DNA of 64,000 nt from Salvator merianae (Eukaryota > Chordata > Lepidosauria > Squamata > Teiidae): the NCBI GenBank assembly GCA_003586115.2, contig QVOM02000021.1, positions 11,744,478-11,808,477 of the forward strand, in the 5' to 3' direction. This document shows, in pieces, positions 1-10,793 of the stretch. Every line of letters begins with the position of its first letter. Within the stretch, counting starts at the first letter, position 1. The notes under the pieces were generated by a model. That model was given only the letters and a program-made list of their open reading frames with translations, ran no database searches and was not told the DNA's origin. Both the position numbers and the translations under genes were made by a program.

Positions 1-215
1 TTTCTTCAGGAAGGATTCCACAAGCAAGTTTTCAGACGGGTAAGCCATATCGCTATTCAGGGGAAATCCGCAGGGGAAGTTGATTTTTTCCGAGTAGCGA
101 TAATGCAGGATCCTATCCGTTTTTCCTGAGACTATGCTGGGATTGCCAGAGACACGTGTGACAATCCCAACATAGTCCCAAGATAATCCCAGATTTAGGT
201 CCTGTCTGGATGGGG
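1..215. repeat. Truncated foldback (inverted-repeat) sequence at window edge
   Basis: The first ~200 bases fold on themselves. The clearest pair is 130-147 with 160-177, an almost perfect 18-bp stem around a short loop. A second, weaker pairing joins about 35-55 with 92-122, both containing a TATCGCTA/TAGCGATA core. CpG content is higher than in the flanking AT-rich DNA. The arrangement is typical of a palindromic non-autonomous DNA transposon whose left part lies outside the window. No target duplication can be checked, so the class is inferred. Confidence 0.4.
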
Positions 216-709
216 CCTAAAGAGAGAAATCATATTGGTTTCAGCCACTCTGTTTATCTGTTTGCTTCCCAACAATCCCAAATAAATGGGAACAATTATT
301 ATTTACAAGCTTAAGTGTCATGCTTTGCATAGGCTGCAGTAATCAAAATGGCTAATAATAAATTGAATGTAGGAGTACAGTAATTATCCTATTTTATTGG
401 AATAATACAACTCAGAGCCCTGAAAACAAGCCAAAACGTATGAGATATAAATGTACTTAAAAACTTAATTACAGACAGAAACTATTTGTTTGAATTATAA
501 TGTTTCTGCTGGCACAATACTTTATTCCTATAAGGCTGCAAAGCAAACAATCTTGTATGTTTACACAACTGACTTTATGTGCAGATTATTAATACCACGG
601 ACATCTTACAGAAGGTAGAAACTGTGGGGCATTTTAGAAATATCACAAAATAGAATTAATGCATTTTCTTTAAGAACTCATATATATATATAGCAAAATT
701 TGGGTTTTT
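216..709. other. Unique AT-rich stretch, no gene seen
   Basis: AT-rich sequence with a short TA run near 682-692. I see no long open frame, no repeat family shared with the rest of the window and no RNA gene. Confidence 0.5.
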
Positions 710-1224
710 GGGACCTTTCTGCACTTATCTGTAACAAGTATCAGGAGTCTTCATGGTTCTTTTCAAGGCCTCATTGGTCTTAGTATGGATCAGAGAGGCT
801 TCACTCACTGCTGGTATGCTCCATCCACAAAGACCAGAGCGTAATTCAGACCAGGAGGCCTTTGATCTGATTACTAGTAAACCTCGACATCAAGGACTAC
901 CAGATTATGAGCTCAGTCCAGATTATAGAGGTGTGCAGAAGACACACCTCCATTTTCCAGAATGCTGGGGGATCCATTTCAGTGGTGCACCAAAGTGCGC
1001 TGCTTAAATGTGTCCCTTGAGGGCTCTGAGCCTATGAACTTTTGTTCTTAGACTTTCAGAGCCCTTAGAAGCCACCCCTGAAGCCTGTGCAAGCTTTGGG
1101 ACTGCTGCGGGAGCTAATCTGGACCAGCATCATTGTGCAGTTAGTGTTGTGATCTGGATCAGTGGGCCTCACAGGTCCAGACCCACTTGTTTGGATCATG
1201 GCAAGGCGAGTGCAGAAAAGCCCC
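710..1224. mobile_element. Family F non-autonomous DNA transposon, copy 1
   Basis: The ends are inverted: gggacctttctgcac at 710-724 and, read in reverse complement, ggggcttttctgcac at 1210-1224. The interior carries the family F core near 967-1000 (a GGGGATCCATTTCAGTGGTGCA-type block followed by a GAACTTTTGTTC segment), which recurs near 6290, 49340, 50680 and 61665. There is no transposase frame, so it must be mobilised in trans. Flanks TGGGTTTT and TGGTTTCT match at 6 of 8 positions, a weak hint of an 8-bp duplication. An 84-codon open frame inside has no recognisable domain. Confidence 0.6.
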
Positions 1225-1908
1225 TGGTTTCTTGCAGCTGTGGCTATGAATGTTACACAGATTTTTTCATTGGTAGGATTAGAAAACGATTAGAAAAAAA
1301 TAGAATAAATTTGCTACTGAGGCATTCATAATGCTTGGATCACAGAAAAAGGTTTGGTGTACTTTTAGTCTGTGGGGTCTTGCAGGTCAGGGCTACCGAG
1401 ATAGGGTTAGAGGGAAGGCCTCAACTAGAAGTCTTTGATCTTCCCACAGCAGATCAAAACAAGTTAAGAGAGATCAGAGGAAAGCTTTCAGTTAGAGTCT
1501 TGCCTCCTCTACTGCTCTGTTGGAGGCTGTTGCTGCCCTTACGATGACAAGGAGAAGGAGCCCCACTGAACTGTTCCGATATGTTGCCAAGTAAACATGT
1601 ACCAGATTGGTCTGCATTGTATTGTAATGGACCACTCCTGAGCGATAAGAAGGCAGCAAGCAATAAGGGAAACCCTTTCCTGAAAGCCTGGATAACTGAC
1701 TAGATGGACAAGTAGTCTAACATTAGCTTAGGCTGTTTAGACATAACACAAGGGGTGACTTGGAGGTGCCTCATAGAGACAGTGTCTGGCACTCATGTTC
1801 CCATGTCTTCTCCAATCCACCTTTTCTAGCGTAGAATGTTCACGAGAAAGGGGAAGGGCAGACTGATGTGTGAACAATCCCCCCTCGAAGCCGTCTTTGA
1901 GCTGCCTC
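1225..1908. other. Unique stretch, no gene supported
   Basis: Short open frames of 60-70 codons occur on both strands, overlap one another and show no domain, signal or conserved motif. I see no repeat shared elsewhere in the window. This is the sequence into which the L1-like element at 1925-2966 inserted. Confidence 0.5.
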
Positions 1909-1924
1909 AGAAATGCTTTTTTGT

Positions 1925-2966
1925 AAACAAACAAGCAGGCTGCAAAGATATGGGAGTTCGGTTTAATTAAGACAAAGGAAGAAAAAAAAAAGTGCCTTTA
2001 TCTATTAGAGGGCTTCTTCAGAGAACCAGGTTTTAAGCCAAATATGGAGAGGAAAAACCTACAACTAGAAAAAAATGAATAGTTTGACTCGCAATCAGAT
2101 TTACTTCTTAAAAAAATGGGTGCTATTTTTCAAGAAATGCGGAGTTCCTTTGAGATTCAGGGGCTGACTTTTGAGAGATTAAGACAAGACCTTAAAAATG
2201 AAATAGGTGCTATACGCACTGAACTTCATGAAACAAAGGATAAGGCTTTGAAACTGGATGATTTTAAGGCAGAAATTCCTCAGACAAAATTTATGGCTCA
2301 AGAAATACAGACTACAAGACAAGACGAGTTATCTCTATTACTATTAACAGTTCAAGGTTATACTTTTTCACTGAAGGAAGCCTTGGAAAAAATCTTACAG
2401 GGAAGGAAGGAACATATGAGGCGAATAATAACAGAAACAACCCATATTTGGAAGCAGCAAAGATTCAAACGGAAATCTGTGAATAAACAACATTTCTGGT
2501 GTAAACAAGGAAAGGATTGGAGGAGGAGAAAAAAGAAAAAAAACCTGAAGGAGTCAGAAGGGGGAACTTAAGAAGTGGCTGAGTAGAATAATGGGCAGAA
2601 GCCAAATTATTGAAAGACTGATATGAGAAGAAGATTCTGAGAGCTTGCGGAGACTGGATAAATATAATAATTTACAGAAAAATAAGGCAGTGGATAGATT
2701 TTTGTGAAAACTGGAAACCCTCTATTGAACTTTTGCATGATCTGGAAAGCGGACCTGGAAAATGGACTGGTGTTTGCTGGAGGGAGAGAATGAAGAGAAA
2801 AGAAGACTATTGGTAGAAGATAAGAACTGTGTGGTTGGGGGGTATGAAATATAGAAGAAATCTGGGAAGTAGGAAGTCAGTAGTTTAAAATGTTAATTAT
2901 CGAATCATGAGTTATTAAGTGTAATTTTATATATCAATAAAAAAAAAAAAGAATAGGAAAAAAAAA
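1925..2966 (+). mobile_element. L1-like retrotransposed element with ORF1-like frame and poly(A) tail
   Basis: The insertion is bounded by a perfect 16-bp direct repeat, agaaatgcttttttgt, at 1909-1924 and 2967-2982. It ends in A-rich sequence (about 2939-2966), as expected for target-primed reverse transcription. The interior holds one 151-codon open frame (2116-2571) and then about 370 bp of A/G-rich sequence that reads like a LINE 3' region. It has no reverse transcriptase, and at ~1.04 kb is far shorter than a full L1. It may be a non-autonomous L1 derivative or an internally deleted copy. The intact TSD suggests a fairly recent event. Confidence 0.75.
2116..2571 (+). CDS. ORF1-like small protein within the L1-like element
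   Basis: The 151-residue frame starts at the only good ATG after a run of A. Residues ~1-75 are charged and helical with heptad-like spacing (MGAIFQEMRSSFEIQGLTF, then KNEIGAIRTELHETKDKAL), suggesting a short coiled coil as in L1 ORF1 proteins. Residues ~95-151 are very basic (KKKKNLKE near the end), which would suit RNA binding. No RRM or C-terminal ORF1 domain can be recognised, so it is much shorter than a typical ORF1p. Function is inferred from context; it may not be translated. Confidence 0.4.
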   Translation: MGAIFQEMRSSFEIQGLTFERLRQDLKNEIGAIRTELHETKDKALKLDDFKAEIPQTKFMAQEIQTTRQDELSLLLLTVQGYTFSLKEALEKILQGRKEHMRRIITETTHIWKQQRFKRKSVNKQHFWCKQGKDWRRRKKKKNLKESEGGT

Positions 2967-2982
2967 AGAAATGCTTTTTTGT

Positions 2983-3200
2983 GTGTGTCTGATCACAGCC
3001 TTAGTTTGTGAACTTGAATGTCTGTGTGCCTGAATATCTCATAGGCCACGGGAGTCTCTAGAAGTTGCTGAGCTACAGCTTCCATAATTCCTTGCTGAGG
3101 AGCCTGGAGCTGGTGGCCACAAAAACTGGATGTAGCTGGAGATGAATGCATCTGCAACTTTTGTTGATTTTACTATTACTAATATAAATTAGTAATACTA
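2983..3200. other. Unique flank of the L1-like insertion
   Basis: Continuation of the pre-insertion sequence. Around 3065-3110 a CTGAGCTACAGCTTCC-type segment faintly resembles the CTACAACTCCC element at 32.04 kb, but is too diverged to call. Confidence 0.35.
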
Positions 3201-3202
3201 TT

Positions 3203-3414
3203 AGAATTGATGCCTAGATACTACCTCCAGGTTGTAGAGACAAGCAAGATGTCTCTAAAGGCCATTTGCCAGGAGTCGAGAGCAAGTGAAGGTTTTGCAT
3301 TTGTCTTCTGCTTGAGAATGCCCAGAAGCAAATGGTGGGCCACTGTGTGAGACAGGATGCTGGACTAGATGGGCCGCGACCCAATCCGGCAGGGCTCCTC
3401 TAATGTTCTTATGT
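3203..3414 (+). mobile_element. CR1 LINE 3' end
   Basis: This is the terminal block of a CR1 LINE: a TGCCTAGATACTACCTCCAG-type segment, then CTCTAAAGGCCATTTGC, then GGACTAGATGGGCC and an AGGGCTCCTC...TTCTTATG end. The same block closes the copies at 46.08-47.07 and 52.54-52.99 kb and appears reversed at 15.25, 32.80 and 42.27 kb. It is untranslated 3' sequence with no RT portion, a classic 5'-truncated CR1. Confidence 0.85.
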
Positions 3415-3505
3415 ACATCTTAAGTATGTTCTTTCTATCAGCTTAGGATTGGATGGATGACTACATGTGAAGACAGCATGCTATAGAAAATCCACATTGC
3501 AAAGC

Positions 3506-3720
3506 AGTGGTGGCTAGATTGGCAGGGTAAGACTTAGGAGTTTCTGGGACTGAATCTTCACTCAGCTTTAAGGCTGACTGGGTGACCTTGGGCCAACATT
3601 GCCTCTCCATTTAATCTGTCTCGTCGGGTTATTCTGAGGATAAAATGGAAAAAAGAATGGTATGTTCTGTATTTGACTCTTTGAAAAGAGGATAAAAGTG
3701 CCATAAACAGACAAATTATT
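3506..3720 (+). mobile_element. Sauria-type SINE (tRNA-headed, BovB-like tail), degenerate
   Basis: The order matches the squamate Sauria SINE: a decayed tRNA-like head (GCAGTGGTGGCTAGA...GGGACTGAATCTTCAC, B-box-like), then GCTGACTGGGTGACCTTGGG, then a GGTTATTCTGAGGATAAAATGG segment and a GAAAAGAGGATAAAAGTG tail. The tail is of the type shared with BovB LINEs, which would supply the enzymes. It is heavily mutated and clearly old. Sauria SINEs are a lepidosaur marker, which supports the organism call. Confidence 0.7.
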
Positions 3721-3895
3721 TTTTATGAACAGAACAGCCATTTCTGGTTATCTCCTCTTTAGCACTAAAGGTATAGATTGTACTGTTTCATAATATTGTA
3801 TTTTAACTTGTTTTATCATTTTAGGTTTGCAAGCTACCCTGAGATCAGTTTTATTATCTGTCTACGGCAGGACCTGCAAGATGACTTAATGGTGC

Positions 3896-3990
3896 TTTGG
3901 GGCAGCCTCGTCAGAAATTGCCAAACTAATTATCCTAGTCATTGAAAAAACCTTAAAAAAGCCAGATGTGACAGATTAGTTGGCTGATTT
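3896..3990. repeat. Family J repeat, copy 1
   Basis: About 95 bp aligns by eye with 60612-60705 in the same orientation. Shared blocks are GGAAATTGCCAAA-like, AATTA..CTAG.CAT.GAAAAA and a GATGTTGGC/GATTAGTTGGC end. The class is unknown; it could be part of an old DNA transposon. Confidence 0.4.
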
Positions 3991-4280
3991 TGGCAACACT
4001 GGTTGGGGGCAGTGTCTGCATGATACTGCCCCCTCATTGAGCAGTCACTGTGGAGGAAACGTGTGGCAACTCCATGCCACCATAAGTGCCATTATGATAT
4101 TTTAGCAGCCTTTGAAATTGACAGTGGGGAGCAGAGGTGTTCAAACAGCAGCCTCCACAGGAAGAACAGTGCTGCAACTGTAGTGCTATTCTATTAATGT
4201 AAAAGTAGAGGAAGTGCAATGGTTGCAGTGCTTCCTTGCTTCCTGTGCAGATCCTGCCTACGGGGGTTTGCACAATGGCC

Positions 4281-4340
4281 CAGTAAGTGTACTAGGAACC
4301 TCCCTTCTGTAGTGCTAGCGAGGACTAAGGGTGACCCCAT
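4281..4340 (+). repeat. Family D foldback fragment
   Basis: cagtaagtgtactaggaacc and the following TCCCTTCT block match one arm of the foldback at 14491-14721 (AGCAAGTGTACTAGGAGCCT) and also occur near 51.33 and 61.44 kb. Only one arm is recognisable; the partner is lost or too diverged. Confidence 0.5.
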
Positions 4341-4645
4341 CCGCTCCTGGTCTGTTCCATCTGCACAGGATGGAGGGTAGATTGGACTGGACTGGACTGT
4401 TATGATATGACTTAGTTTTTTAATTTCATATGATTAATGTGGTACTTGAGGCTACTGAGCTGTGCCACCTTATCTTCAAAACTGTAGGCATATGAGGAGC
4501 CCATTCTAGTAAAAGAATGGGGCTTTGTACCAGACTTTAGAGAATCAATGCACAAGGAAGGAAAGAAAGTAACACTTTTGAATTCACTCACCTCTCTGCC
4601 CCTACATGCCAGGTAAAGACAATGGAATAAATCCTGGAGTATCTT

Positions 4646-4970
4646 GGGGACTGTTCTGCACTTTTCACCTTAGAATGGTAGAATTTTGGTAGAATAGTGC
4701 AGTGGCCATCCACATGGCAAGGGCTGGAACAGCCCAGAACTGGGCTTCTAGCACTCACAGTGCAATGCTGGCCGCCTGCTATGACAGCAGTTGCAGAAAC
4801 AAGTGATAACTGCCATGGTGACCAGGGATGTAGTGTAGCTGCAGCTGCACCACGGCTTGCAGCGTTCGCACCTGGAAACAGTGTAAACACTGCTTACCAG
4901 GAGCAGTGCAGCTGCTCCCAGTACAGTTGTGGACAATGGGTTCGTTGTCACTACAAGTGCAAACAGGCCC
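4646..4970 (+). mobile_element. Family K non-autonomous DNA transposon, copy 1
   Basis: The ends are inverted: ggggactgttctgcacttt at the left and, reversed, gggcctgtttgcactt at the right. The interior (AGTGCAGTGGCCATC, then a GGCTGGAACA block, GCAATGCTGGCC, GCCATGGTGACCAGGG) matches 13555-13887 in the same order and 54718-55130 in reverse. It has no transposase. A 169-codon frame running through it is a by-product of composition and has no recognised domain. TSD not resolved. Confidence 0.65.
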
Positions 4971-6139
4971 TCAGAATCACAGTCTTTATAATTCAGTCAA
5001 GACAATACCCCCAAGACAAACACAAAGCTGGACTTAAGGTGGAATGCGCTGTAACTATAAGAGTGATATATCCTGGTTCAAAATTGGCTGTCTTTAGTCT
5101 CAAAAACTGGTTTGGTCTAGGATCTATAGCTGGCATCAGAAAACAACTACAAAACTTTGTAGATTGTTATTTTGGAGTGATTTTTATCTGGCAAAACTCA
5201 GGCTAAGCAAAGAAAAAACTATCTTTAAACTCTGGCTGGACTGTTGTCCCTTTTGTTTTTCAAGAGACAACAATAATTGCCTGTGGCAATGAAAAAAGGC
5301 CACAGTGACATTATCCTGTGGTCAAGCTGGTCTCACAGCTTGCTGAGCATTTGATTGAATCTGCTATTATACAAATAAGAGCAATTTAAATGTGTAATGA
5401 TAAGTAAACATCTGACCTGGCTAGCTCAACTGTGCAATGTCCATGTGAACCTTTGCTTCTCCTTTGTCCATCCCATCCCCCTTTGGACCTTCCTTAGTAC
5501 CTCCTAGCCCCATCCTACTCCACAACAGATAGAAAACCATGTGGCATCCATTGGCCCTGGTTCCTTCCACTCCCAGCATCCTTTTCACCAAGCCCAGAGG
5601 AGAAGAGTTGTAAATATCTGTGGCTTTTGGGGTTCCCTCTTGCTTCCTGGATCTGTGTGCTTCTACTTCCTTCTCTGTACCCATCTGTCTATTTGTCTTT
5701 CCCGTCCCCCTCCTTGTTCTCTGTTGCTTTCTTTCACTCTTCTCTCCAGCCTGTTGGATCCAAGGATAGGTAAACAGATATATGTCTTTGGGAAGCAAAA
5801 ACAGCTTAGTTAAAAGATGGATTGTGTTTTCTTCTCCTTTTACTGCTGAAATTTAGCCTCAGAATATTAGCCATTTAAAAGTGTAACATTTTTTTCTTTT
5901 TCCTTTGCTTTTGTCAATCATTGTATTGCCCGGCTGTAGTATAAACTGATTCAAACCATATTTCATTGCTGCCGCTTGTGTTTTTGCTCTGCTGCCACTT
6001 TCTTGTGTTTTTAATAAAGAAATAATTATTTTTATTGGAAACCTGTTGGGTTTTGACTTGATCTTTTCTCTGCCTCATTTTTATATGGTCTACCCCAGTT
6101 AATTGTTCATTTTTAAAGCCAATAGCTTAAAAGGTCCTG
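4971..6139. other. Unique stretch, no gene supported
   Basis: Overlapping open frames at 5421-5813 lie on opposite strands with no domain. An AATAAAG hexamer lies at 6015-6021, but no coding sequence or splice signals upstream would make it a gene end. No recognised repeat. Confidence 0.45.
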
Positions 6140-6440
6140 TTCTTTGAGGGTGACTGGAAGAGCATTTTCCCCCAAACTAGTGTTTGAGTTCACTGCTCTT
6201 ATCAGGACTAGGAGGCCCCAAATAACTACCTGGTCCAGTATACCAGTAGACATCCTTAAAGGCTTCCAGTATACTATGGGGGACCCATTTCGGCAGTGCA
6301 ACAAGATGTACCAAAATGGGTCCCCTGGGGGCTCCAAGGCCAGGAACTTTCATCCCTGGCCACTGGAGCCTTTGGGGGAGATTCTGAAACTGGAGTCCCT
6401 CTGGCCTGAAGGAATTTTCTGGAAATGTCTGCTGAACAAT
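6140..6440 (+). mobile_element. Family F transposon fragment, copy 2
   Basis: It carries the family F core: a GGGACCCATTTCGGCAGTGC segment, a short spacer, then ACCAAAATGGGTCCC in inverted orientation, followed by GGGGGCTCC..GGCCAGGAACTTT..CCTGGCCACTGGAGC. The same string order occurs at 49.34, 50.68 and 61.67 kb. Terminal repeats are not convincing, so this is an internal fragment. Confidence 0.55.
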
Positions 6441-7731
6441 TCAAGAATCTTAATTTGATAAATGAACCTTTAAGCCTAGGAAAGAGCTTTGATATTCACC
6501 ATGGGATTTCAGCTGGAATGCTGCAACGCTATAAAGCCTCCAATGATACCATTCTTGGCAGCAGATGCTGCATGATGATTATTCCAATAACCATCTTCTT
6601 GGCTTCCTTAATATAACCAAATAGTCTGAACCTGGCTGAAAAGAAAAGTTTGAAATTATACAAGGAGTGAGGGGAAGAAGAAATGCAATTCATCTATTTC
6701 AACAGCCTTTCAGGGGCATAGAAGATACTGTTTTATTTGTGTTCCCCTCTGTTTGTTTCTCAGTATCATCTTGTTTTTGTTTCATATGGTTTCTCATTTA
6801 TAACACAAAAAGCACACAAGAGAGACTTAGCAAAAACGAGCCGGCATCAATCCCACTTCCTCAAAGGACTGCGCTGTTCCTGTTTCCACAGCAGTTAATC
6901 CTGAATATGCTTTTCACTTCAACAGTCTAGGTTTGCTTCTGTAGATCTTCACTCCTTCCCATTCATAACAAACAGCTGCCTTTCAAATAGGACACTGCTT
7001 CCTTTTGGATGAAGGAGCCTTAATTGCATTAAGATGTTCTGTGAACAAAGCTAATGACAGCTAACTTAAATTTTGCTTCCCTGACTGCAGCTTTTCTGTC
7101 CATAAAACAACAACAAAAAGTCCTCACTTCTTTTGTTTGCTTGTCTTCTTAATGTAGAAACTTTTTAAAAAGCTCACCTCTGTTAAGCTTCTAATACTTA
7201 GATTTATTACAAATTCCTTTGATCAAGAACAATGTGTAATTTGCTTTGCCTATTCACATTACTCGCCATCTTCTATGGCATATCTTTTTTTTGTAACCTT
7301 ATTCTATATGATACATACATGTGTGTACATGCACATATGCATGCACTCATGCACACAGACACAGACAGAGAGAATTTGAGTATGATGATCATGCAACCAG
7401 AATTACAAATTCCTTTCAGCACTAGGTAGAAATGAGTAATTAAAATCACAGCAAGTAATCCCGAGGGAGAGAAGCAGCTGCTAAAAACCTGAAGCCCTGC
7501 CTACCTGCAATTAAAAATCTATTTGAGAAACAAAATTAGAGTTTAGTTATTTACCTTACCAGGTTTTCACTATAGTCCATACCCTTAGTTGCAGTTTGTG
7601 CAAATGGGTTGCAGTGCTTGGGGACCAGTTCTAACATTGCCTTTGATGTTCTTTCAGTGGTATGAAATAGAATCAAGCCAAGACTTGTTCCTATCTGAAT
7701 CAAACGATAAGATTCCCGCATTGTTTACCAC
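6441..7731. other. Unique stretch, AT-rich; no gene supported
   Basis: No recognised repeat. A segment at 7015-7060 (CTTAATTGCATTAAG, GAACAAAG, CTAATGACAG) has clustered homeodomain-like TAAT and SOX-like motifs, which could occur by chance in AT-rich DNA. A CA/CATG-rich run lies at 7318-7352. Confidence 0.4.
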
Positions 7732-7998
7732 TAAGGCTGTGTCGCTGCTTCTGGGAGAAGTGGTCCAATCTGAATGGATGGGGAAGCTGTCTCAATCTGT
7801 GGTACCGTCCACATCTCCATTTTAGAGCACAGAGATGCCATTTTGTGTGCCACCTCCATGCAGGGCAGGGAAAAGCCTCAGAGAGTGATAGGGCTGGCAA
7901 AGGGACCAGCGTGACTACCAGAAATAGACATGGGGTCGTAGTGGCGCCTTCTTCTGACATCGGAGGTGCTTCCAACAGGTCGATGGAAACAAGGCTCT
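7732..7998. mobile_element. Family H non-autonomous DNA transposon, copy 1
   Basis: The left end taaggctgtgtcgctgcttc and the reversed right end agagccttgtttccatcgac form imperfect inverted termini like the GGCTGTGTCTCC ends of the other family H copies at 10.5, 12.7, 30.8 and 37.9 kb. The interior CCACATCTCCATTTTAGAGC is shared with those copies. It contains no transposase. Confidence 0.5.
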
Positions 7999-8184
7999 AA
8001 ACATGCTGAAAAAGCTGACAAACAGGCAGCTGCTTTATATGAAACTTGAAACTATATATCTTGTTTTTCCTTTCAAAATTACAGATGCTAAGATGCCAAC
8101 CAGCATGGCATTTGATCCTCATAAAAGCACAAAAGTGGGAAGATAACTTTTTCCAGTGCTGTTCTGTACAATAATCTGAAGCAA

Positions 8185-8252
8185 TGTAAACTGTAATTTT
8201 ATATATTTGAAGTACAAGAACAATAAAATATGTTAAAATTTTAAAAAAATAA
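8185..8252 (+). mobile_element. 68-bp severely 5'-truncated retroinsertion
   Basis: A perfect 15-bp direct repeat, aataatctgaagcaa, flanks it at 8170-8184 and 8253-8267. The insert is A/T-rich, holds an AATAAAATATG run and ends TTTTAAAAAAATAAA, like a LINE 3' tail. The size and tail fit target-primed reverse transcription that stopped early. The source family is not identified. Confidence 0.7.
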
Positions 8253-8267
8253 AATAATCTGAAGCAA

Positions 8268-9189
8268 AAAGATAGAGAATTTATGCCTAGTTGCAGTATT
8301 GGAAGAAGAGATCAATGACATACACTTTCTATTTCACAATTAACTTAGAGGAGAAAGGAAATGTCTTTGTTCCCATTTATAATTTCAGTGCAGCCTTCTA
8401 AAGATTAATAAAGAAGCAATGATGAAAACAAAAGACTACAAATATGTATTTACCTATTGCATTTTAAGCTCACCTCTCAGCCTGTAAAAGCTCTCAGAAA
8501 TGAAAAAAAATGTAATATGGGCACCTGGTCTCATGCTTGCATTCTAGTACACATGAAACAGGAAGTGGAATTGGGAAGGGAAAGGAAGATGGAAAACTTT
8601 TGCAAAACATGTGGAGCTGAACCTAGAATTGTAACAAGCCTCTCTCCTGCAGCCTGAGGGTGAAGGTGGGATACAAGTACTTGAATGAATGAATGAATGA
8701 ATTCTTTTTTGCAGAAATCCTGGATGCACCATAACTTACATACTGTCGAGAACACTAACCCCAAGAAATCTAGGTTCGAAAGTTTCATAGCTGCAAATTC
8801 TTTATTCAAGGAACAGCATGTTGATTTGTTGATAGGTAATTTCTACACTGCTGCAAGAGAAAAAGAAATTTCTGGGACCCTAACATCAATCTCCTTCTCC
8901 TTTTGCAGGGCTCAAATCCACACCTAACTAAAAGAGTTGCATTGTTCCTCCCTAAGTCTGTCCAGATCAGAAAGCATCACCTCAAAAAGTTCAGGGTGGA
9001 TTTTAATGGGGATGAGTAACTGTGAACTAACGTTGTGGGCAAACTGCTTCAGCGGCTTCGGCTAAAATCATAATATAACTATTAAGATTTCATCTGATTT
9101 TATTCTTTGTACACTGATTCAAGCAGATATTGAAATGCTAAGCAGTATATAAATACTTAAAATAAATAGCATGGACCTTTCAAACTGTT
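8268..9189. other. Unique stretch with a GAAT microsatellite
   Basis: A (TGAA)n tract lies at about 8681-8702. Small open frames around 8457-8927 overlap on both strands without domains. Nothing else is recognised. Confidence 0.45.
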
Positions 9190-9300
9190 TTAATTGTGTG
9201 CCTATTTTTTTGTTTCTCCTGCGTCCCTGTGTGTATGCCTATGTATGCTACAATATATGATATGGTCTTTGGACTAATGAATACATTGATCTATTTATCT
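9190..9300 (+). mobile_element. LINE family I 3' end fragment
   Basis: The segment gatatggtctttggactaat (9260-9279) is identical to the 3' end of the copy at 34520-34875 and, reversed, to the one at 35510-36396. Only the last ~100 bp are present. In this report 'family I' is an unassigned non-LTR retrotransposon defined by these three copies. Confidence 0.6.
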
Positions 9301-10503
9301 AAAAAAAAGAAATCACACTATATTCTCCTTGAACATCCTGTCCCATCCCAGCCCTGTCAGTCTCGGCAAGATAGTAATTCCCCAAATATTTCACAAGGTT
9401 CATTACTTTCCCAGACTCTGTTCTGCCTTGAGCCTTTCAGCAGCACATCAAATGCTCATCAGCCACCCTACGCCTCCCCCTGCCATGGGAAAGCAGAGTC
9501 CCCCAGATAAGCAGGAATGGAAGGAACAGAAGTAAAGATAGCATGCATGCACGTGTTGTCATTGCACATGTGCCTAAAGCCTCAGCAAATGTTTGCACAA
9601 TCACAATGATGTCCCATGCATGCATGCAGTCATATGCTGCAGGGACACCCACAAAGGCAGAAGAAGCAAGTAAGTTGCCTGCTTCATGGGTTTCCTTGCA
9701 TGTGGGTGTGTGGCATTGAATAGAGAAAAGACTGTTAGGGAAAGGACCTAACAGTCCTTGGTCTCTAGTCCCTGTTTGCATTCGACAAAAGCATGTTTGG
9801 CACATCCCTACTGAAGGGTGGAATGGAGCTACTTATACTAGTAAACTTGCAAGTAGGAATTACCCAGTAGACCTTCTACACAGAGAGGATTATGACAGCA
9901 GCATTAGGATTTGGAAGGCTCATATTGCTATGCCTTAATATACATCTCTGTCCCACAACAAACATACTCTTAGTTAAGCTCTTCTGGAAAAAAACCTGAA
10001 CTGATATATTCAGCAACAGAGCAGGTGAACCCCCTAGCTGCATTATGTTACTGGGGACCAATGTTATATTATCCTGATCCTGAGTGGTATGTTACTATAC
10101 ATTCATTTTCACCCATGGTCTACTGATTTAGAATGTCACTCTTCTATGCACCATCAAAACTCATCTTGGACACATCAACACCAGAAAGCTAACCAAGACA
10201 GTTCTCCTTTGGATGAAGATAATTTTTTTCACTTATTCATTATTTAATGACTTCCCATGATTTATTCTCTAACATCCTCCACTCTTCTGAAAGCTGGAAA
10301 AGAACCCTCTTGCCCCAACATTTAAGGCATGGTAGTATGCACTTACTGGCCTCCTGGAAAGCGGAAGGAGTCTTTAGCTTGGCATGGTCAATCCTTCAAC
10401 TTTCTAGAACCTGCATGACAGGCAAAGCTATGATATTCCCGTTGGACATCATCAGATCTTGCTTGTGACTAACAAGGGAACAGGAGATAGTATTAATGAA
10501 AAT
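9301..10503. other. Unique stretch, no gene supported
   Basis: ATGC/GCATGC-rich runs lie at about 9540-9550 and 9615-9630. Open frames of up to 122 codons (minus strand, 9437-9805) carry no recognisable domain. No repeat family assigned. Confidence 0.4.
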
Positions 10504-10793
10504 GATGTTGGCCATGTCTCCACTTACCTCCATGGATGCCTGCAGAAAGGGTCTCAAGCCTTGTGTCTCCATATTTGGTGGTACGATATACCCACCAAAG
10601 AGTGTGAAGCCCATACAAGGCACCTAGGGGTAAGGATGCAAAATCATGCTCTCCAAGGACACACCTTATCTACCACTTCATCATGACTAGATGTGCCTAT
10701 CAGGAAGCAGCTGACAATGTAGGCATGAGGATGCTTCCATGACGGTACCTACCTTAGGCACCTCCCATCATAGCCATGGAGACGCAGCCATTA
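10504..10793. mobile_element. Family H non-autonomous DNA transposon, copy 2
   Basis: The left end gatgttggccatgtctccac and the reversed right end aatggctgcgtctccatgg are imperfect inverted repeats. The left interior TCTCCACTTACC matches the arm of copy 3 at 12.88 kb, which is interrupted there by a foldback. No coding capacity. Confidence 0.6.

Noticed and set aside
6005..6040. Gene 3' end based on AATAAA
   Set aside because: A single hexamer without coding sequence upstream is not evidence of a gene in AT-rich DNA.
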